NCBI GenBank assembly: GCA_028866785.1
Contig: JAGWHN010000002.1
Span: 1-64,000 of the forward strand
Direction: 5' to 3'
Source: Microcaldota archaeon
GTDB taxonomy: Archaea > Micrarchaeota > Micrarchaeia > Micrarchaeales > CABMGC01
Length of the DNA: 64,000 nucleotides
The position numbers and the translations under genes were made by a program. Below the pieces are notes generated by a model. It searched no databases, was not told where the DNA came from, and saw only the letters and a program-made list of their open reading frames with translations. Shown one piece after another: positions 25,691-34,244 of the stretch (position 1 is its first letter; the number at the start of each line of letters is the position of its first letter).

Positions 25691-26425
25691 TCAGGCGTTC
25701 TTGATGATTGGGAACCTTTTCATGTACGCCTCCGCCTGGTAAATCACGAAGAAAGGCAGGATTATGAGCGAGCTCACAAGGAGAACAAGGTACCTGCTCA
25801 GCAGCGTTCCGCTAAGCCCGATCGCAAATGCGTCTACAATTGAGATTGAAACGAGAAGAAGGAAGATCCCAAAGAGGAAGTATGCCGGCTCGCGCGTGAC
25901 AAGCTTTGTGCTATCCTTTATCGCCCTCACCATCTTCTTGTTGTCTATCACCATCGCGCTAGGCGCATAGAAGATGCCCATGAACATCAAGAACCCGACC
26001 ACCGCTGTGAGCACGGCCGAGATTCCAAGGAAGTAGCCTATCACGTTTACTATTATGAGGAGCCCCTGGAAGACTACCAGGAGAAGAAACACGCTGGCCG
26101 TGTACTTCTCTATCCCCTGAAGCGCTGACTTTCCCGTCTTCACGTGCGTCCTTGTGGACTTAACTATCAGGCTGATAGCTACAAGCGCGAAGCTTAGGAA
26201 GAGGAGCGAGACAAAGACCGGAATTATGATTATTGCAATGCTCAATATGTTTAGGTTTATGAAAATGCTTGCGCTCCTAAGGAAGATCCCTCCCGAAGTT
26301 ATGTAAGTAGGGAGCGGAGCGAGCACCGGTATCAAGAATGCGATGATGAATGGTATCGAGAAGAGGAGAACCAGCTTGAGGTTTTCCATGTACGTCTCTA
26401 AAGTGTCATTGATTATTCCTGCCAT
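25691..26425 (-). CDS. Six-helix integral membrane protein, unknown function
   Basis: 244 residues, about six membrane helices: LKLVLLFSIPFIIAFLIP, ILSIAIIIIPVFVSLLFL, SVFLLLVVFQGLLIIVN, LTAVVGFLMFMGIFYAP, YFLFGIFLLLVSISIVD and YLVLLVSSLIILPFFVIY. The pattern (short N-terminal amphipathic helix TLETYMENLK, then APSAMVIDNKKMVRAIKDS in a cytoplasmic loop) resembles the glycerophosphodiester-phosphodiesterase membrane-domain / DUF7847-like archaeal proteins, which have no clear function. ATG 26425 is used; an upstream TTG is less likely. A TATA-like TTTATTTATTAC about 30 bp upstream suggests a leaderless transcript. It may be co-regulated with the secretion-like genes. Confidence 0.6.
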   Translation of the reverse strand: MAGIINDTLETYMENLKLVLLFSIPFIIAFLIPVLAPLPTYITSGGIFLRSASIFINLNILSIAIIIIPVFVSLLFLSFALVAISLIVKSTRTHVKTGKSALQGIEKYTASVFLLLVVFQGLLIIVNVIGYFLGISAVLTAVVGFLMFMGIFYAPSAMVIDNKKMVRAIKDSTKLVTREPAYFLFGIFLLLVSISIVDAFAIGLSGTLLSRYLVLLVSSLIILPFFVIYQAEAYMKRFPIIKNA

Positions 26426-26468
26426 ATTTACCAAATAGGATTAGCAGTGTAATAAATAAAAACACCTC

Positions 26469-28388
26469 TTATCGCGGAGAGAGCGTGTTCAGGATGGTCT
26501 GGTTGAATATACCCTTCGAGGTGTAGTAGTAATTTCCATTATATACTGCAATCTTCGCTCCGTATATTGGCTCTATCCCTGCAGGTTTGATGTAGAGCCT
26601 GAGCATGTATTCAGATGCATTTTTTGGAAGGACAATTCTGTTAACGTTTATTTTGCATTTGTAGTCGAGACACTTTGCGCTGTCGTTTATTATGCTGTAG
26701 TTTAGTATCCCTACAAAACCTATGTTGTATCTGCTCACCACGCTTGAGATTACATAAATGGTGTTGTTGGTGAGATTAGTGTAGTGCAGCGTTGCCTTGT
26801 AGACTGTTGCGTTTGCGGCCGCGTCAAAATATAAACCGGTGTTATTCACGCTCAGATTGAAGTTTTTCGCATACGTTGCATGCGAGTTCAAGATTAGGTA
26901 GGTTCCCAAAAGCAAGATTGCCCCAATGGCGCAGTAGACTAGCCGCTTGTGAGCCTGAAGGTATTTCCTAATTGTTCCCACCTCCTTCTTATTCTCGATG
27001 AACAGCGTGACTATCATGAATCCCGTGAAGAATGTGTAGTATATAGGTATCGAGTGCGAGAGGAAGATGAACGGAATCATGCTAAAGAGTCCAACGAGCC
27101 TTTTCTTGTTAAAGTAAGCGAAAACGAGCGTAACCGCGGCTATCGAAAGAATGAAGAGTGCGGAGTATGTGCTGAGCAGGATATGATAATTTGTTGCAAT
27201 CAAGTATCCTATCGGCGAACCTGATTCCGGAAGCAAAAACTGGCTTATTGGCCCAAAGATATTGCCAAAGAATGCAGATGGGTTGCCAATTATAAAATAG
27301 AGATTTATGGCAAGGAACACTCCGGCGCTTCCGATCAGGTTCTCAAATCCACGCCTCAGTCCCTGGTTATTTGCAGAGTAGACCACGAGTAGCAAGACAG
27401 GCAGCCAGAGCTGCTCATGTATTGACGCGCATAGCCCAAGGAAAATCCACGAGTAGCGCGTTTCAAGCTTTGAGTAGGCGAGCAAAAGTAGCGAGAGCAT
27501 CAGGTAGATCGTTATTGATGAGAGATATGCAAGTGAGATGGTCAAAAAGAGTATTATGCTGTATTTTGGCTTTTCAAGGTACTCCCTTTTTATCACAAGC
27601 GCAGCGGTGAAGATTGCGAGCAGCAGGAAAAGTATCCCCTGGGCCTCCAGCTGGTAATTAACCAGATTCTCAAACGAGCCATTTCCTATCAGGGTAAATG
27701 GCACAAAGGAGAGTATGAAAAGTGCTGGATAGTTTAGCATCCCCATTATCTGGTTATCTGTGGTTATGCTAGGTGAGCTTATCGTCCCGTTTGTGGCGTT
27801 GTTTAGGATCTGCTCCGAAACGGAGACAGTGTACGGATTTACCCCCTGCAGTAGAAACTTTGCGTCCGCATACTGTATGAAGATCTCATCATCAACTTTG
27901 TAGTGGTGGAATACGAGTCCTGATAAGAAGTAAAATAGCACCACCCCTACAGCAACGGTAAAGAGCGCAAGCGCTATTTTTCTGTAGCCCAGCCTGAAAA
28001 GGAAGAGCCCGAAGAAGATCAGGAAGATGAGCGGCAAAAAGAGCACAACGTTTATCGCCACATACTGGTAGGCTGAGAGCACGTATGCACCAACTGTTGC
28101 GCTTGCATCAATGTTGATTAGCGTAACCGCAATGAGCCCAAGTAGGAGAAAAAGGAAGCCTATTTTGATTGCGATCCCAACGCTTCCCTTTCCAATCTTC
28201 TTTTCATCGTTGTTTATGTAGATAAAGGCGATCAGAAAGAAGAGTATTTCCACCAAGACTATTGCTACCTGCGCATATCCCGAAACCAACCCAAAAACGG
28301 AAATCGCAGTGGCAAAGCTGGTAAAGATAAAAGAAGACAAAAAGAAAAGAAGTCTGTAGAGGTCACCCTCAGACCTGATAAACTCCAT
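26469..28388 (-). CDS. GT-C type polytopic glycosyltransferase-like protein
   Basis: 639 residues with about twelve membrane helices and a C-terminal extracellular beta-rich domain (residues about 510-639, rich in Asn and Thr). After the fifth helix comes VDDEIFIQYADAKFLLQGVNPYT, shown here in parts: an acidic D-E pair and the NPY segment typical of membrane mannosyl- and arabinofuranosyl-transferases that use lipid-linked sugars (DUF2029/GT87-like). Such enzymes act on the outer face of the membrane and glycosylate surface proteins. Sited between the pilin-like and VirB6-like genes, it may modify the pilin or exoproteins of the cluster. Donor and acceptor are unknown. Confidence 0.6.
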   Translation of the reverse strand: MEFIRSEGDLYRLLFFLSSFIFTSFATAISVFGLVSGYAQVAIVLVEILFFLIAFIYINNDEKKIGKGSVGIAIKIGFLFLLLGLIAVTLINIDASATVGAYVLSAYQYVAINVVLFLPLIFLIFFGLFLFRLGYRKIALALFTVAVGVVLFYFLSGLVFHHYKVDDEIFIQYADAKFLLQGVNPYTVSVSEQILNNATNGTISSPSITTDNQIMGMLNYPALFILSFVPFTLIGNGSFENLVNYQLEAQGILFLLLAIFTAALVIKREYLEKPKYSIILFLTISLAYLSSITIYLMLSLLLLAYSKLETRYSWIFLGLCASIHEQLWLPVLLLVVYSANNQGLRRGFENLIGSAGVFLAINLYFIIGNPSAFFGNIFGPISQFLLPESGSPIGYLIATNYHILLSTYSALFILSIAAVTLVFAYFNKKRLVGLFSMIPFIFLSHSIPIYYTFFTGFMIVTLFIENKKEVGTIRKYLQAHKRLVYCAIGAILLLGTYLILNSHATYAKNFNLSVNNTGLYFDAAANATVYKATLHYTNLTNNTIYVISSVVSRYNIGFVGILNYSIINDSAKCLDYKCKINVNRIVLPKNASEYMLRLYIKPAGIEPIYGAKIAVYNGNYYYTSKGIFNQTILNTLSPR

Positions 28389-28433
28389 AAAGAGGAAAGA
28401 AAAATAAAAGCCGAAATCACTACTTTTCTACCT

Positions 28434-28904
28434 TCAGCACGCGAGCGCGGAAAGTCCCGAACCGAAGTTCAGTATGGTGCTTATTATGAATGGCGCAAGT
28501 ATCACTAGGACGACCCCGATGACTCCACCTAGAATCATTCCCATCGCCCATCCTTGCATGCTTGCCTTTATTTGTCCTGCTGCAGGCATGAAGTGCCCAA
28601 CTGCGTAAAGGGTGCCGCCAACAAGGAACATAACCAGTGCAATAACTCCGATTACAGTTCTTACCCCATTAACAATCCCACAAAGCTGCGAGGTCAGTGT
28701 AGTCACAACTGAAGTGCTTCCGCCCGTTCCTCCACTTGATCCACCTTGGCATCCTGGAGGCACGTTAGGCGCAGTGCAGCATGGAGGCTGTCCGGTTCCT
28801 CCGCATGATTGCGCAAAAACTACGTTAGTGCTTACTGCAAGCAGAGCAAAAGTTATCGCAACTAGAACTAAAGCTGCAAAAAGCGGGTATTTCAATCCAA
28901 TCAT
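28434..28904 (-). CDS. VirB2/TrbC-like two-helix pilin candidate
   Basis: 156 residues. A signal peptide (YPLFAALVLVAITFALLAVS...VVFAQ) is followed by a Cys- and Pro-rich linker (CGGTGQPPCCTAPNVPPGC) and a Gly/Ser spacer. The core then shows a VirB2/TrbC layout: helix 1 (TVIGVIALVMFLVGGTLYAVG), a short polar turn (PAAGQIKASMQGW) and helix 2 (MILGGVIGVVLVILAPFI). Bacterial conjugative pilins and the archaeal Ced/Ted pilins share this two-helix plan. Eight cysteines suggest disulfides outside the cell. ATG 28904 has GGTGT with a 4-nt spacer and a strong promoter. It is the first gene of the minus-strand cluster, consistent with high expression. Confidence 0.72.
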   Translation of the reverse strand: MIGLKYPLFAALVLVAITFALLAVSTNVVFAQSCGGTGQPPCCTAPNVPPGCQGGSSGGTGGSTSVVTTLTSQLCGIVNGVRTVIGVIALVMFLVGGTLYAVGHFMPAAGQIKASMQGWAMGMILGGVIGVVLVILAPFIISTILNFGSGLSALAC

Positions 28905-28940
28905 TCGTACACCTTAACTGATTCTATTGCTTTAAGAATG

Positions 28941-28954
28941 TTTAAATACTTTCG
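28941..28954 (-). promoter_or_regulatory. Strong archaeal promoter (BRE + TATA) of the pilin-like gene
   Basis: The minus strand reads CGAAAGTATTTAAA, a near-perfect BRE (CGAAAG) joined to a TATA box. It is centred about 40 bp before the ATG at 28904, giving a leader of about 15 nt that holds the GGTGT ribosome-binding site. The rest of 28905-29043 is AT-rich spacer shared with the divergent exoprotein gene. Confidence 0.7.
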
Positions 28955-29043
28955 TGCCAACTTCGTACTTTGATATTGTGTATTAAACATTAGACTAGAA
29001 AGTAACTTAAATGCCCAAATCAAACGTTTTTAGCTGAAGTTAT

Positions 29044-31227
29044 ATGAGAAATAAAGCTCTACTTATACTGCTAATTTTGCTGCAATTTTCCATCGGCAAT
29101 TTGGCCGCACAATCCTTCACCTACTATTACGAGCAGACTGGGGCAACGCTTGCCAAGGATACAGCCGCGGTCGCATATAACATCACTGCAATAGCCCAAA
29201 CCGATTCAAACGGATACGGTCCTGGCTACTTTATTCAGGGCCTAACTAATAAGGGCTATCTCTATCAGGAGGGAATTACATACAACTGGTTCGGACTTGG
29301 AGGATTTAATTTCGTGTATAATGTGTTTAGCCCCAGCGGCATGCGTATTGCAGGCCTGAGTAAGTACATTGGGACGATAAATTCGGGAGACAAGGTGCTG
29401 CTCTTTACATACTTTGGAGATGGCAAAGTTTACATGTTCCTCGATGACTACTATACAAATACCCAATATTTGGCAAATTTCAGCTCTGAGGGCGCTACTA
29501 GATTTATTGGAAGTCCCTCCTCGATTTCAAATACAAATCATTTCTTTACTGGCCTTATGACTGCGTGGCCCCACATAACCCCTATCTCGCCGTTCCAAAC
29601 CGTGACATACACCCCTGTGGTAAATACAAATTCCTCAGCAAGGCTGTGGGCTTACACGCTAAAGGACGTACTTCAAGGGAGCTACCAATATCTCTATAAA
29701 ACATTCAATTTCAGTTCTGCACCTGTTTCGTATGCTGGCCAAAGCATATTTCGTGCGATAAATCAAAGCCTCGGCTACTATCGTGGGGTGTTTTCAACCG
29801 GATTTGTGCAGCCTATCCCTCTGACTCTTTTAAAATCCAATAATTCCAATATTCTTGTCGATTCAGGCCAAAGTTGCATCCTAAAGGATAACGTCACAGT
29901 TGATGGCGGCCAGTACCCCTACGTTTACTATACGTATTTCGACAATCAAACAGTCTCCTTCGACAACACAAGTAGCACCAGCGTTGTGCTAGAAACCAAC
30001 TGCGGGGGAATACTTCCCGGAAACCATTACTACTACGTTAAGGTGGTTGATTTAAGCGGCAGCACGGTGGTGACACCTAATCGGTACATAAAGGTAAATC
30101 CGGCACCACAGCTTACGTACTATTCAGTGATACCTGGAAATTCATTCTTCTACAACAACGACACCATCTCGGTATCTGCATCCATTTCCGGCGGCACGCC
30201 ACCATATTTGTATAACTGGTACGCAAACAACAATCTTATTCTTAGCACTACTGCAACTGCCTCCACCATCAATATGAAAAGCAACGGAAATAATCAACTA
30301 ACCCTTATTGCAAAAGACTCGGCGGGGTCAAATCTGACCAGAAGCGCATTCTTTTATACTGATTACAATTATCTGCATATCTGGTTTGTGATTCTGGTTC
30401 TACTGATACTTTTGCTAATTTTCCTCATCAATCGCTATCTCTACAATAGGGATGAGTATTATTATGTGTCTGATCATGAGAAGGAGGAAAGTGATCCAAA
30501 CTCCCCTCATATTGAAGGCGAGACACAAGTGACACAAACGACTACCGAAGCTACTGAGATTAGTTCCTCTGAAGATTCTTCATTAAAGGACTCCGAGGGC
30601 TCCGATGAATTGCTCTCCGGCCAGCCAGACAACCCTTCCTATGAAAAAGATGGTAATCCAAGCGAGTCTGTGGAAGAAAGGGAGGATCGCATCAAACAAA
30701 ACTATGACTCGAATCAAGGCGCAGACGAGGACATTAAGGAAAACGAAGAGGAGAGACATGAAGAAGGTGCTAAGACGAAAGACGAAGCCTTAGAATCCAA
30801 AGATGCCCCAGAAAAAAATTCGCCGAACGACACTCTCGATAAGATTATAAACGAGGGCAAGGGGCATCCAATTGATGATTCACATATGACCTATTCATAT
30901 GGGCAAAAGGATGAAGCTGACCATGAGCAAGAGAAGGAAAGCGTTAATTTAGATTCAGGCAAATCCTCTGAGGAAAAAGCGGAAAGGATAGATTCAGATT
31001 CGGGTGTAGGCGAGCAGGAAGATTCATCCGTTTCCGTAGTCCAGGTTCCAACTTTGAGTGAAGGTAGCGAGGATTCAGAAATAGGTGCAGAAATGGCTGA
31101 TTCAAATTCTATGCAAAATGCCGAAACAAAAATTTCTTCTTCGAACCAAAAGCGCAGGAAGAAGAGCAGCCGAAAAACCTTTACAACAAAAAGAAAAAGG
31201 CCAACTTCCACGGAAGCAGAGGCATGA
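29044..31227 (+). CDS. Surface protein with Ig-like domains, one anchor helix and a highly charged cytoplasmic tail
   Basis: 727 residues. Signal peptide (LLILLILLQFSIGNLAAQS), then about 440 extracellular residues rich in Tyr, Asn and Thr with sequons; residues about 290-440 hold two Ig/PKD-like segments (QYPYVYYTYFDN and GGTPPYLYNWYANN are typical). One membrane helix (IWFVILVLLILLLIFLI, about 468-484) leads to about 240 residues dominated by Glu, Asp, Ser and Lys, clearly disordered and strongly acidic, ending in a basic tip (NQKRRKKSSRKTF, TTKRKRP). The divergent orientation to the pilin-like gene suggests shared control. The tail may bind cytoplasmic partners; no family recognised. Confidence 0.6.
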   Translation: MRNKALLILLILLQFSIGNLAAQSFTYYYEQTGATLAKDTAAVAYNITAIAQTDSNGYGPGYFIQGLTNKGYLYQEGITYNWFGLGGFNFVYNVFSPSGMRIAGLSKYIGTINSGDKVLLFTYFGDGKVYMFLDDYYTNTQYLANFSSEGATRFIGSPSSISNTNHFFTGLMTAWPHITPISPFQTVTYTPVVNTNSSARLWAYTLKDVLQGSYQYLYKTFNFSSAPVSYAGQSIFRAINQSLGYYRGVFSTGFVQPIPLTLLKSNNSNILVDSGQSCILKDNVTVDGGQYPYVYYTYFDNQTVSFDNTSSTSVVLETNCGGILPGNHYYYVKVVDLSGSTVVTPNRYIKVNPAPQLTYYSVIPGNSFFYNNDTISVSASISGGTPPYLYNWYANNNLILSTTATASTINMKSNGNNQLTLIAKDSAGSNLTRSAFFYTDYNYLHIWFVILVLLILLLIFLINRYLYNRDEYYYVSDHEKEESDPNSPHIEGETQVTQTTTEATEISSSEDSSLKDSEGSDELLSGQPDNPSYEKDGNPSESVEEREDRIKQNYDSNQGADEDIKENEEERHEEGAKTKDEALESKDAPEKNSPNDTLDKIINEGKGHPIDDSHMTYSYGQKDEADHEQEKESVNLDSGKSSEEKAERIDSDSGVGEQEDSSVSVVQVPTLSEGSEDSEIGAEMADSNSMQNAETKISSSNQKRRKKSSRKTFTTKRKRPTSTEAEA

Positions 31228-31260
31228 CTCTAAATTTCCATTTTCCCTTACCTAACCAAA

Positions 31261-33198
31261 TTAAGCTGGATGGCAGAACTTGTTTGTAGGATCGTTTGCG
31301 CAGAATGCGTAATACTTGGAGAATGGCCATTGTGCGCATGCGCTCGGATTTGCCTGACACGTTATGCAGTAATTGGATCCCTGGTATGCGCTGCAGTACT
31401 GGTACTGTTGCTGACTTGCATATGAAAACTGAGTGCAGTATTGCGATCCCGAATCACTTTGGCAATGGAGGTTTTGCATATAAAGCTGGTATCCCTGCTG
31501 GCTCATGAATGGTGAGCAGTAATTGGAGCTTCCAAACTGCGAACAGTATTGTGCATACTGGTATGACTCTGATTGGAGGTAAGTTTGGCAGTACTGCGTT
31601 GTCTGTGCACAGCCCGCATAACCAGAAGGATCTAGATAGCCTTGGCAGAACTGCGAGTTAGGATTGCCTTGGCAATATAGCGAGTATTCATAGTACTGGA
31701 AACCCTGTGCCGTTGGGGTAGGTAAGCACCACTGGGAGCTAGAGCCCTGACAAAACTTTATGTACTGGTCAGAAAGCTGTTGCTGCTGCCCCTGTGATGT
31801 GCTTGAGCTGCAAGCTGAGGAATTTGGATTATTCTGGCAGAAAGTATATTGATAATAAGGGTTTGAAGATCTGCTTATGTAAGTTTGGCAGTACTGCGAG
31901 CTCGGATTGCTTCCACAATATTGGGCGTATTGCCAGTCTTGGAAACCCTGAGTCCCTGAAGGGTTGCAATAGTAAGATCCAGGGCTGCTATAACAAAGCT
32001 TATCATATGGATAAGATTGTGAGTTTAGGTAGTTATTGCACTGCGTGTAGTATGCATTATTCTGGTCGTTGTTGTATGCGCAGTAGTTGAATAGCAAACC
32101 AGAGCCTTGGTAGCTCTGACAATATTTAAGGTTTGGATAGGCCTGGCAGACATTCCTGTACTGGTACCTTGCAAATCCAAGGGCACCTTGCGTATTGCAG
32201 TAAACTGAATTTATCCCTCCCCCGCAAAACTGGTCAAACTGGTATGAGAGATACGGAGCGCAATATTGTGAGAGTTGTCCATTCACATTGCATGTTGTAG
32301 CAAAATTGTCCCCCGTTGTTCCAGTCTGTTGGTTGTTAGAGTTTGTGGACGGTACAGTTATGGATATTGAGGATCCAGAGCCTGATGAGCTTGCTCCTGA
32401 ACCTCCGCAGTAGGTGTTTGTAGGGTCCTTGTTACAGTAACTCACGTAAGCTGCATAGTTGAATCCCGAACATGCGCTCGGGGATGTTTGGCATGAGTTG
32501 CAGTAGTTGGTTCCAGAGTACTGTGGTCCGCAGTACTGTGTATTTGAGTATCCTCCATATTGGGTAAGCCCTCCAGCTACCGTGTTTGACGGGGTGTTGG
32601 AAGTGACTGAAGAACTTGTTCCGGAACCCCCACAATACTTATTTGTTGGGTCGTTATTGCAATACCTCACATATGCGGCGTAATTGAAGCTTGAGCAGGA
32701 GCTAGGACTTGATTGGCATGAGCTGCAGTAGTTGGTTCCGGAGTACTGCGATCCGCAGTACTGTGTATTTGAGTATCCTCCATATTGGGTAAATCCGGAT
32801 GTGGAAGACGTCGATTGAGACGATGTTGCCGTAGTCGTTGTAGTTGTAACTACTGTACTTGTGCTGGTGCCTGATGAGACACTGCTAGAACCTGAACTCG
32901 TTCCCCCACTACCACAAAATGTTGAAGAAGGGTTTGATGCACAATACTGCACCCATAATCTGTAATTTGATGCGGGGCAAACACTACTGTTTGGATAATT
33001 AAGGCAATCATAGAGCTGCACGCTGCTTAGCTGCGATTGCTGCATTACTGTAGGCGCATAAATGACATTTGGTGCAGATAATACATTAGGTGCATTTGCC
33101 AATACACCTATTCCAAAAAGTGCAAAGTATGAAATTAGAACAACTAGAGCGAATTCAGTAACACGCAAGGAACTAACACTCATCCGACCATCAGCCAT
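31261..33198 (-). CDS. Secreted Cys/Tyr/Gln-rich repeat protein
   Basis: 645 residues. After a signal-like helix (EFALVVLISYFALFGIGVLA) the chain consists of short repeats around Tyr-Cys pairs, such as QYCQTYL, SNYCSPF and FCANDPTNKFCHPA, with about one Cys every dozen residues. Three copies of a longer unit, QYGGYSNTQYCG...SGTNYC...NYAAYV.YCN.DPTN.YCGG, lie in the first half and at the end. Thr/Ser linkers separate them. The composition fits a disulfide-stabilised cell-wall or sheath protein. ATG 33198 is preferred because a TATA box (33221-33230) places transcription start right on it (leaderless). No cross-membrane anchor is seen apart from the N-terminal helix. Confidence 0.6.
   Translation of the reverse strand: MADGRMSVSSLRVTEFALVVLISYFALFGIGVLANAPNVLSAPNVIYAPTVMQQSQLSSVQLYDCLNYPNSSVCPASNYRLWVQYCASNPSSTFCGSGGTSSGSSSVSSGTSTSTVVTTTTTTATSSQSTSSTSGFTQYGGYSNTQYCGSQYSGTNYCSSCQSSPSSCSSFNYAAYVRYCNNDPTNKYCGGSGTSSSVTSNTPSNTVAGGLTQYGGYSNTQYCGPQYSGTNYCNSCQTSPSACSGFNYAAYVSYCNKDPTNTYCGGSGASSSGSGSSISITVPSTNSNNQQTGTTGDNFATTCNVNGQLSQYCAPYLSYQFDQFCGGGINSVYCNTQGALGFARYQYRNVCQAYPNLKYCQSYQGSGLLFNYCAYNNDQNNAYYTQCNNYLNSQSYPYDKLCYSSPGSYYCNPSGTQGFQDWQYAQYCGSNPSSQYCQTYISRSSNPYYQYTFCQNNPNSSACSSSTSQGQQQQLSDQYIKFCQGSSSQWCLPTPTAQGFQYYEYSLYCQGNPNSQFCQGYLDPSGYAGCAQTTQYCQTYLQSESYQYAQYCSQFGSSNYCSPFMSQQGYQLYMQNLHCQSDSGSQYCTQFSYASQQQYQYCSAYQGSNYCITCQANPSACAQWPFSKYYAFCANDPTNKFCHPA
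32400..32792. repeat. Tandem duplication within the Cys-rich repeat gene
   Basis: Two DNA units, about 32400-32567 and 32627-32792, are close copies; both contain GCATGAGNTGCAGTAGTTGG and end in the same stretch around TCCTCCATATTGGGTAA. They encode the two QYGGYSNTQYCG units of the protein, separated by a Ser/Thr-rich linker. High DNA identity points to recent duplication or gene conversion. Confidence 0.75.
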
Positions 33199-33220
33199 AC
33201 TGTAATTGGAGCTTTCATGG

Positions 33221-33230
33221 TATAAAAATA
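33221..33230 (-). promoter_or_regulatory. TATA box of the Cys-rich protein gene
   Basis: TATTTTTATA on the minus strand, centred about 27 bp before the ATG at 33198, predicts a leaderless transcript. It overlaps nothing else; the end of the convergently placed MoxR gene lies just beyond (33257). Confidence 0.55.
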
Positions 33231-33256
33231 TTGCCATATGCCCGTTTTTGCTGAAA

Positions 33257-34162
33257 TTAAAGCGTCGCGAGCAATCCGTCAATTATTCCCTTGACTCCCA
33301 CTCCTCCTGTCGATCTTACCGCAATCCTGTGGCTCAGCACTGGCTTTGCGAGGAACTTTATGTCATCCTTCGTTACCTCGGCCCTTCCCTCTAAAAGCGC
33401 CTTTGCCTTGCTGCACTGCATTAGCGCGATGTCCGCCCTCGGACTCGCACCCATCACCACGTGGATGTCTGTCCTCGTAGCGCCCACCAGCGTGGTTATG
33501 TAGTTTACCACTTCGTCGGGCAGCTTGATCTGCTTTGCCTGCTCCTGGAATCGCATTATGTCCTCGACACCTATTATTTTGTTGACAGCGCTCTTTGCCT
33601 CGCTCTCCTTTATCCTGATCATCTCCCTTTCCTCCTGCTCTGTCGGATAGTCGACGTCAATCTTCATGATGAACCTGTCTGCGAGCACCTTTGGAAGCGG
33701 CTCTGTTCCCTCAACCCTGAGCGGGTTCTGCGTTGCAAACGCGATGAACGGCTTTGGAAGCTGCATGTCCACTCCGCCCGCGGTGACCTGACGCTCCTCA
33801 AGCGTCTCAAGAAGCGCGCTCATCGTCTTTGGAGGAGACCTGTTGAGCTCGTCGATAAGCAGGATATTCGTGAAAATCGGCCCTTTTTTGAAGGAAGGGG
33901 CATTATTCTCGTCCAAATAAGTGAACCCAACGATGTCCTTTGGTTCAAGATCAGGCGTTCCCTGTATCCTCTTGAAGTCAGCCTGGATGGTTGAGGCAAG
34001 GGCCTTGGTCATAGTGGTCTTTGCGACTCCCGGAACTCCCTCTAGCAGCGCATGGCCGTTTGCGACAAGCGCAATCACCAAGAGCTCCAAAGTGTCGTTC
34101 TTTCCGGCGATGTGCTTTTTCATCTCAAGAAGTATGCTCTGATAAGCCTCTTTTGCCTCCAA
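33257..34162 (-). CDS. MoxR-family AAA+ ATPase
   Basis: 301-residue AAA+ ATPase of the MoxR family, chaperone-like proteins that help mature membrane or periplasmic complexes, often with von Willebrand A partners. Walker A is GVPGVAKTTM (about 41-50), Walker B ILLIDELNRSPPKTMSALLE, with the sensor FATQNPLRVEGT and the C-terminal lid ending near SHRIAVRSTGGVG. TTG 34162 is the start, with GGTGA and a 4-nt spacer. No VWA-domain or transglutaminase partner, which usually accompanies MoxR, lies next to it here, so its client is unknown. Confidence 0.9.
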   Translation of the reverse strand: MEAKEAYQSILLEMKKHIAGKNDTLELLVIALVANGHALLEGVPGVAKTTMTKALASTIQADFKRIQGTPDLEPKDIVGFTYLDENNAPSFKKGPIFTNILLIDELNRSPPKTMSALLETLEERQVTAGGVDMQLPKPFIAFATQNPLRVEGTEPLPKVLADRFIMKIDVDYPTEQEEREMIRIKESEAKSAVNKIIGVEDIMRFQEQAKQIKLPDEVVNYITTLVGATRTDIHVVMGASPRADIALMQCSKAKALLEGRAEVTKDDIKFLAKPVLSHRIAVRSTGGVGVKGIIDGLLATL

Positions 34163-34244
34163 AAAATCACCAAATTTGACTCATTTTATACATAACATAC
34201 AAAGGTTTAATAATCAATTTTACCAATAATAACTTGGTGTAGCA

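Noticed and set aside
10471..28904. Integrative conjugative element
   Set aside because: No integrase, relaxase, coupling protein or att repeats are seen, composition matches the host, and core genes flank it; a resident chromosomal system fits better.
31261..33198. CRISPR-like repeats
   Set aside because: The repeats are in frame, encode Tyr-Cys motifs, vary in spacing and have no uniform repeat-spacer pattern; no cas genes are nearby.
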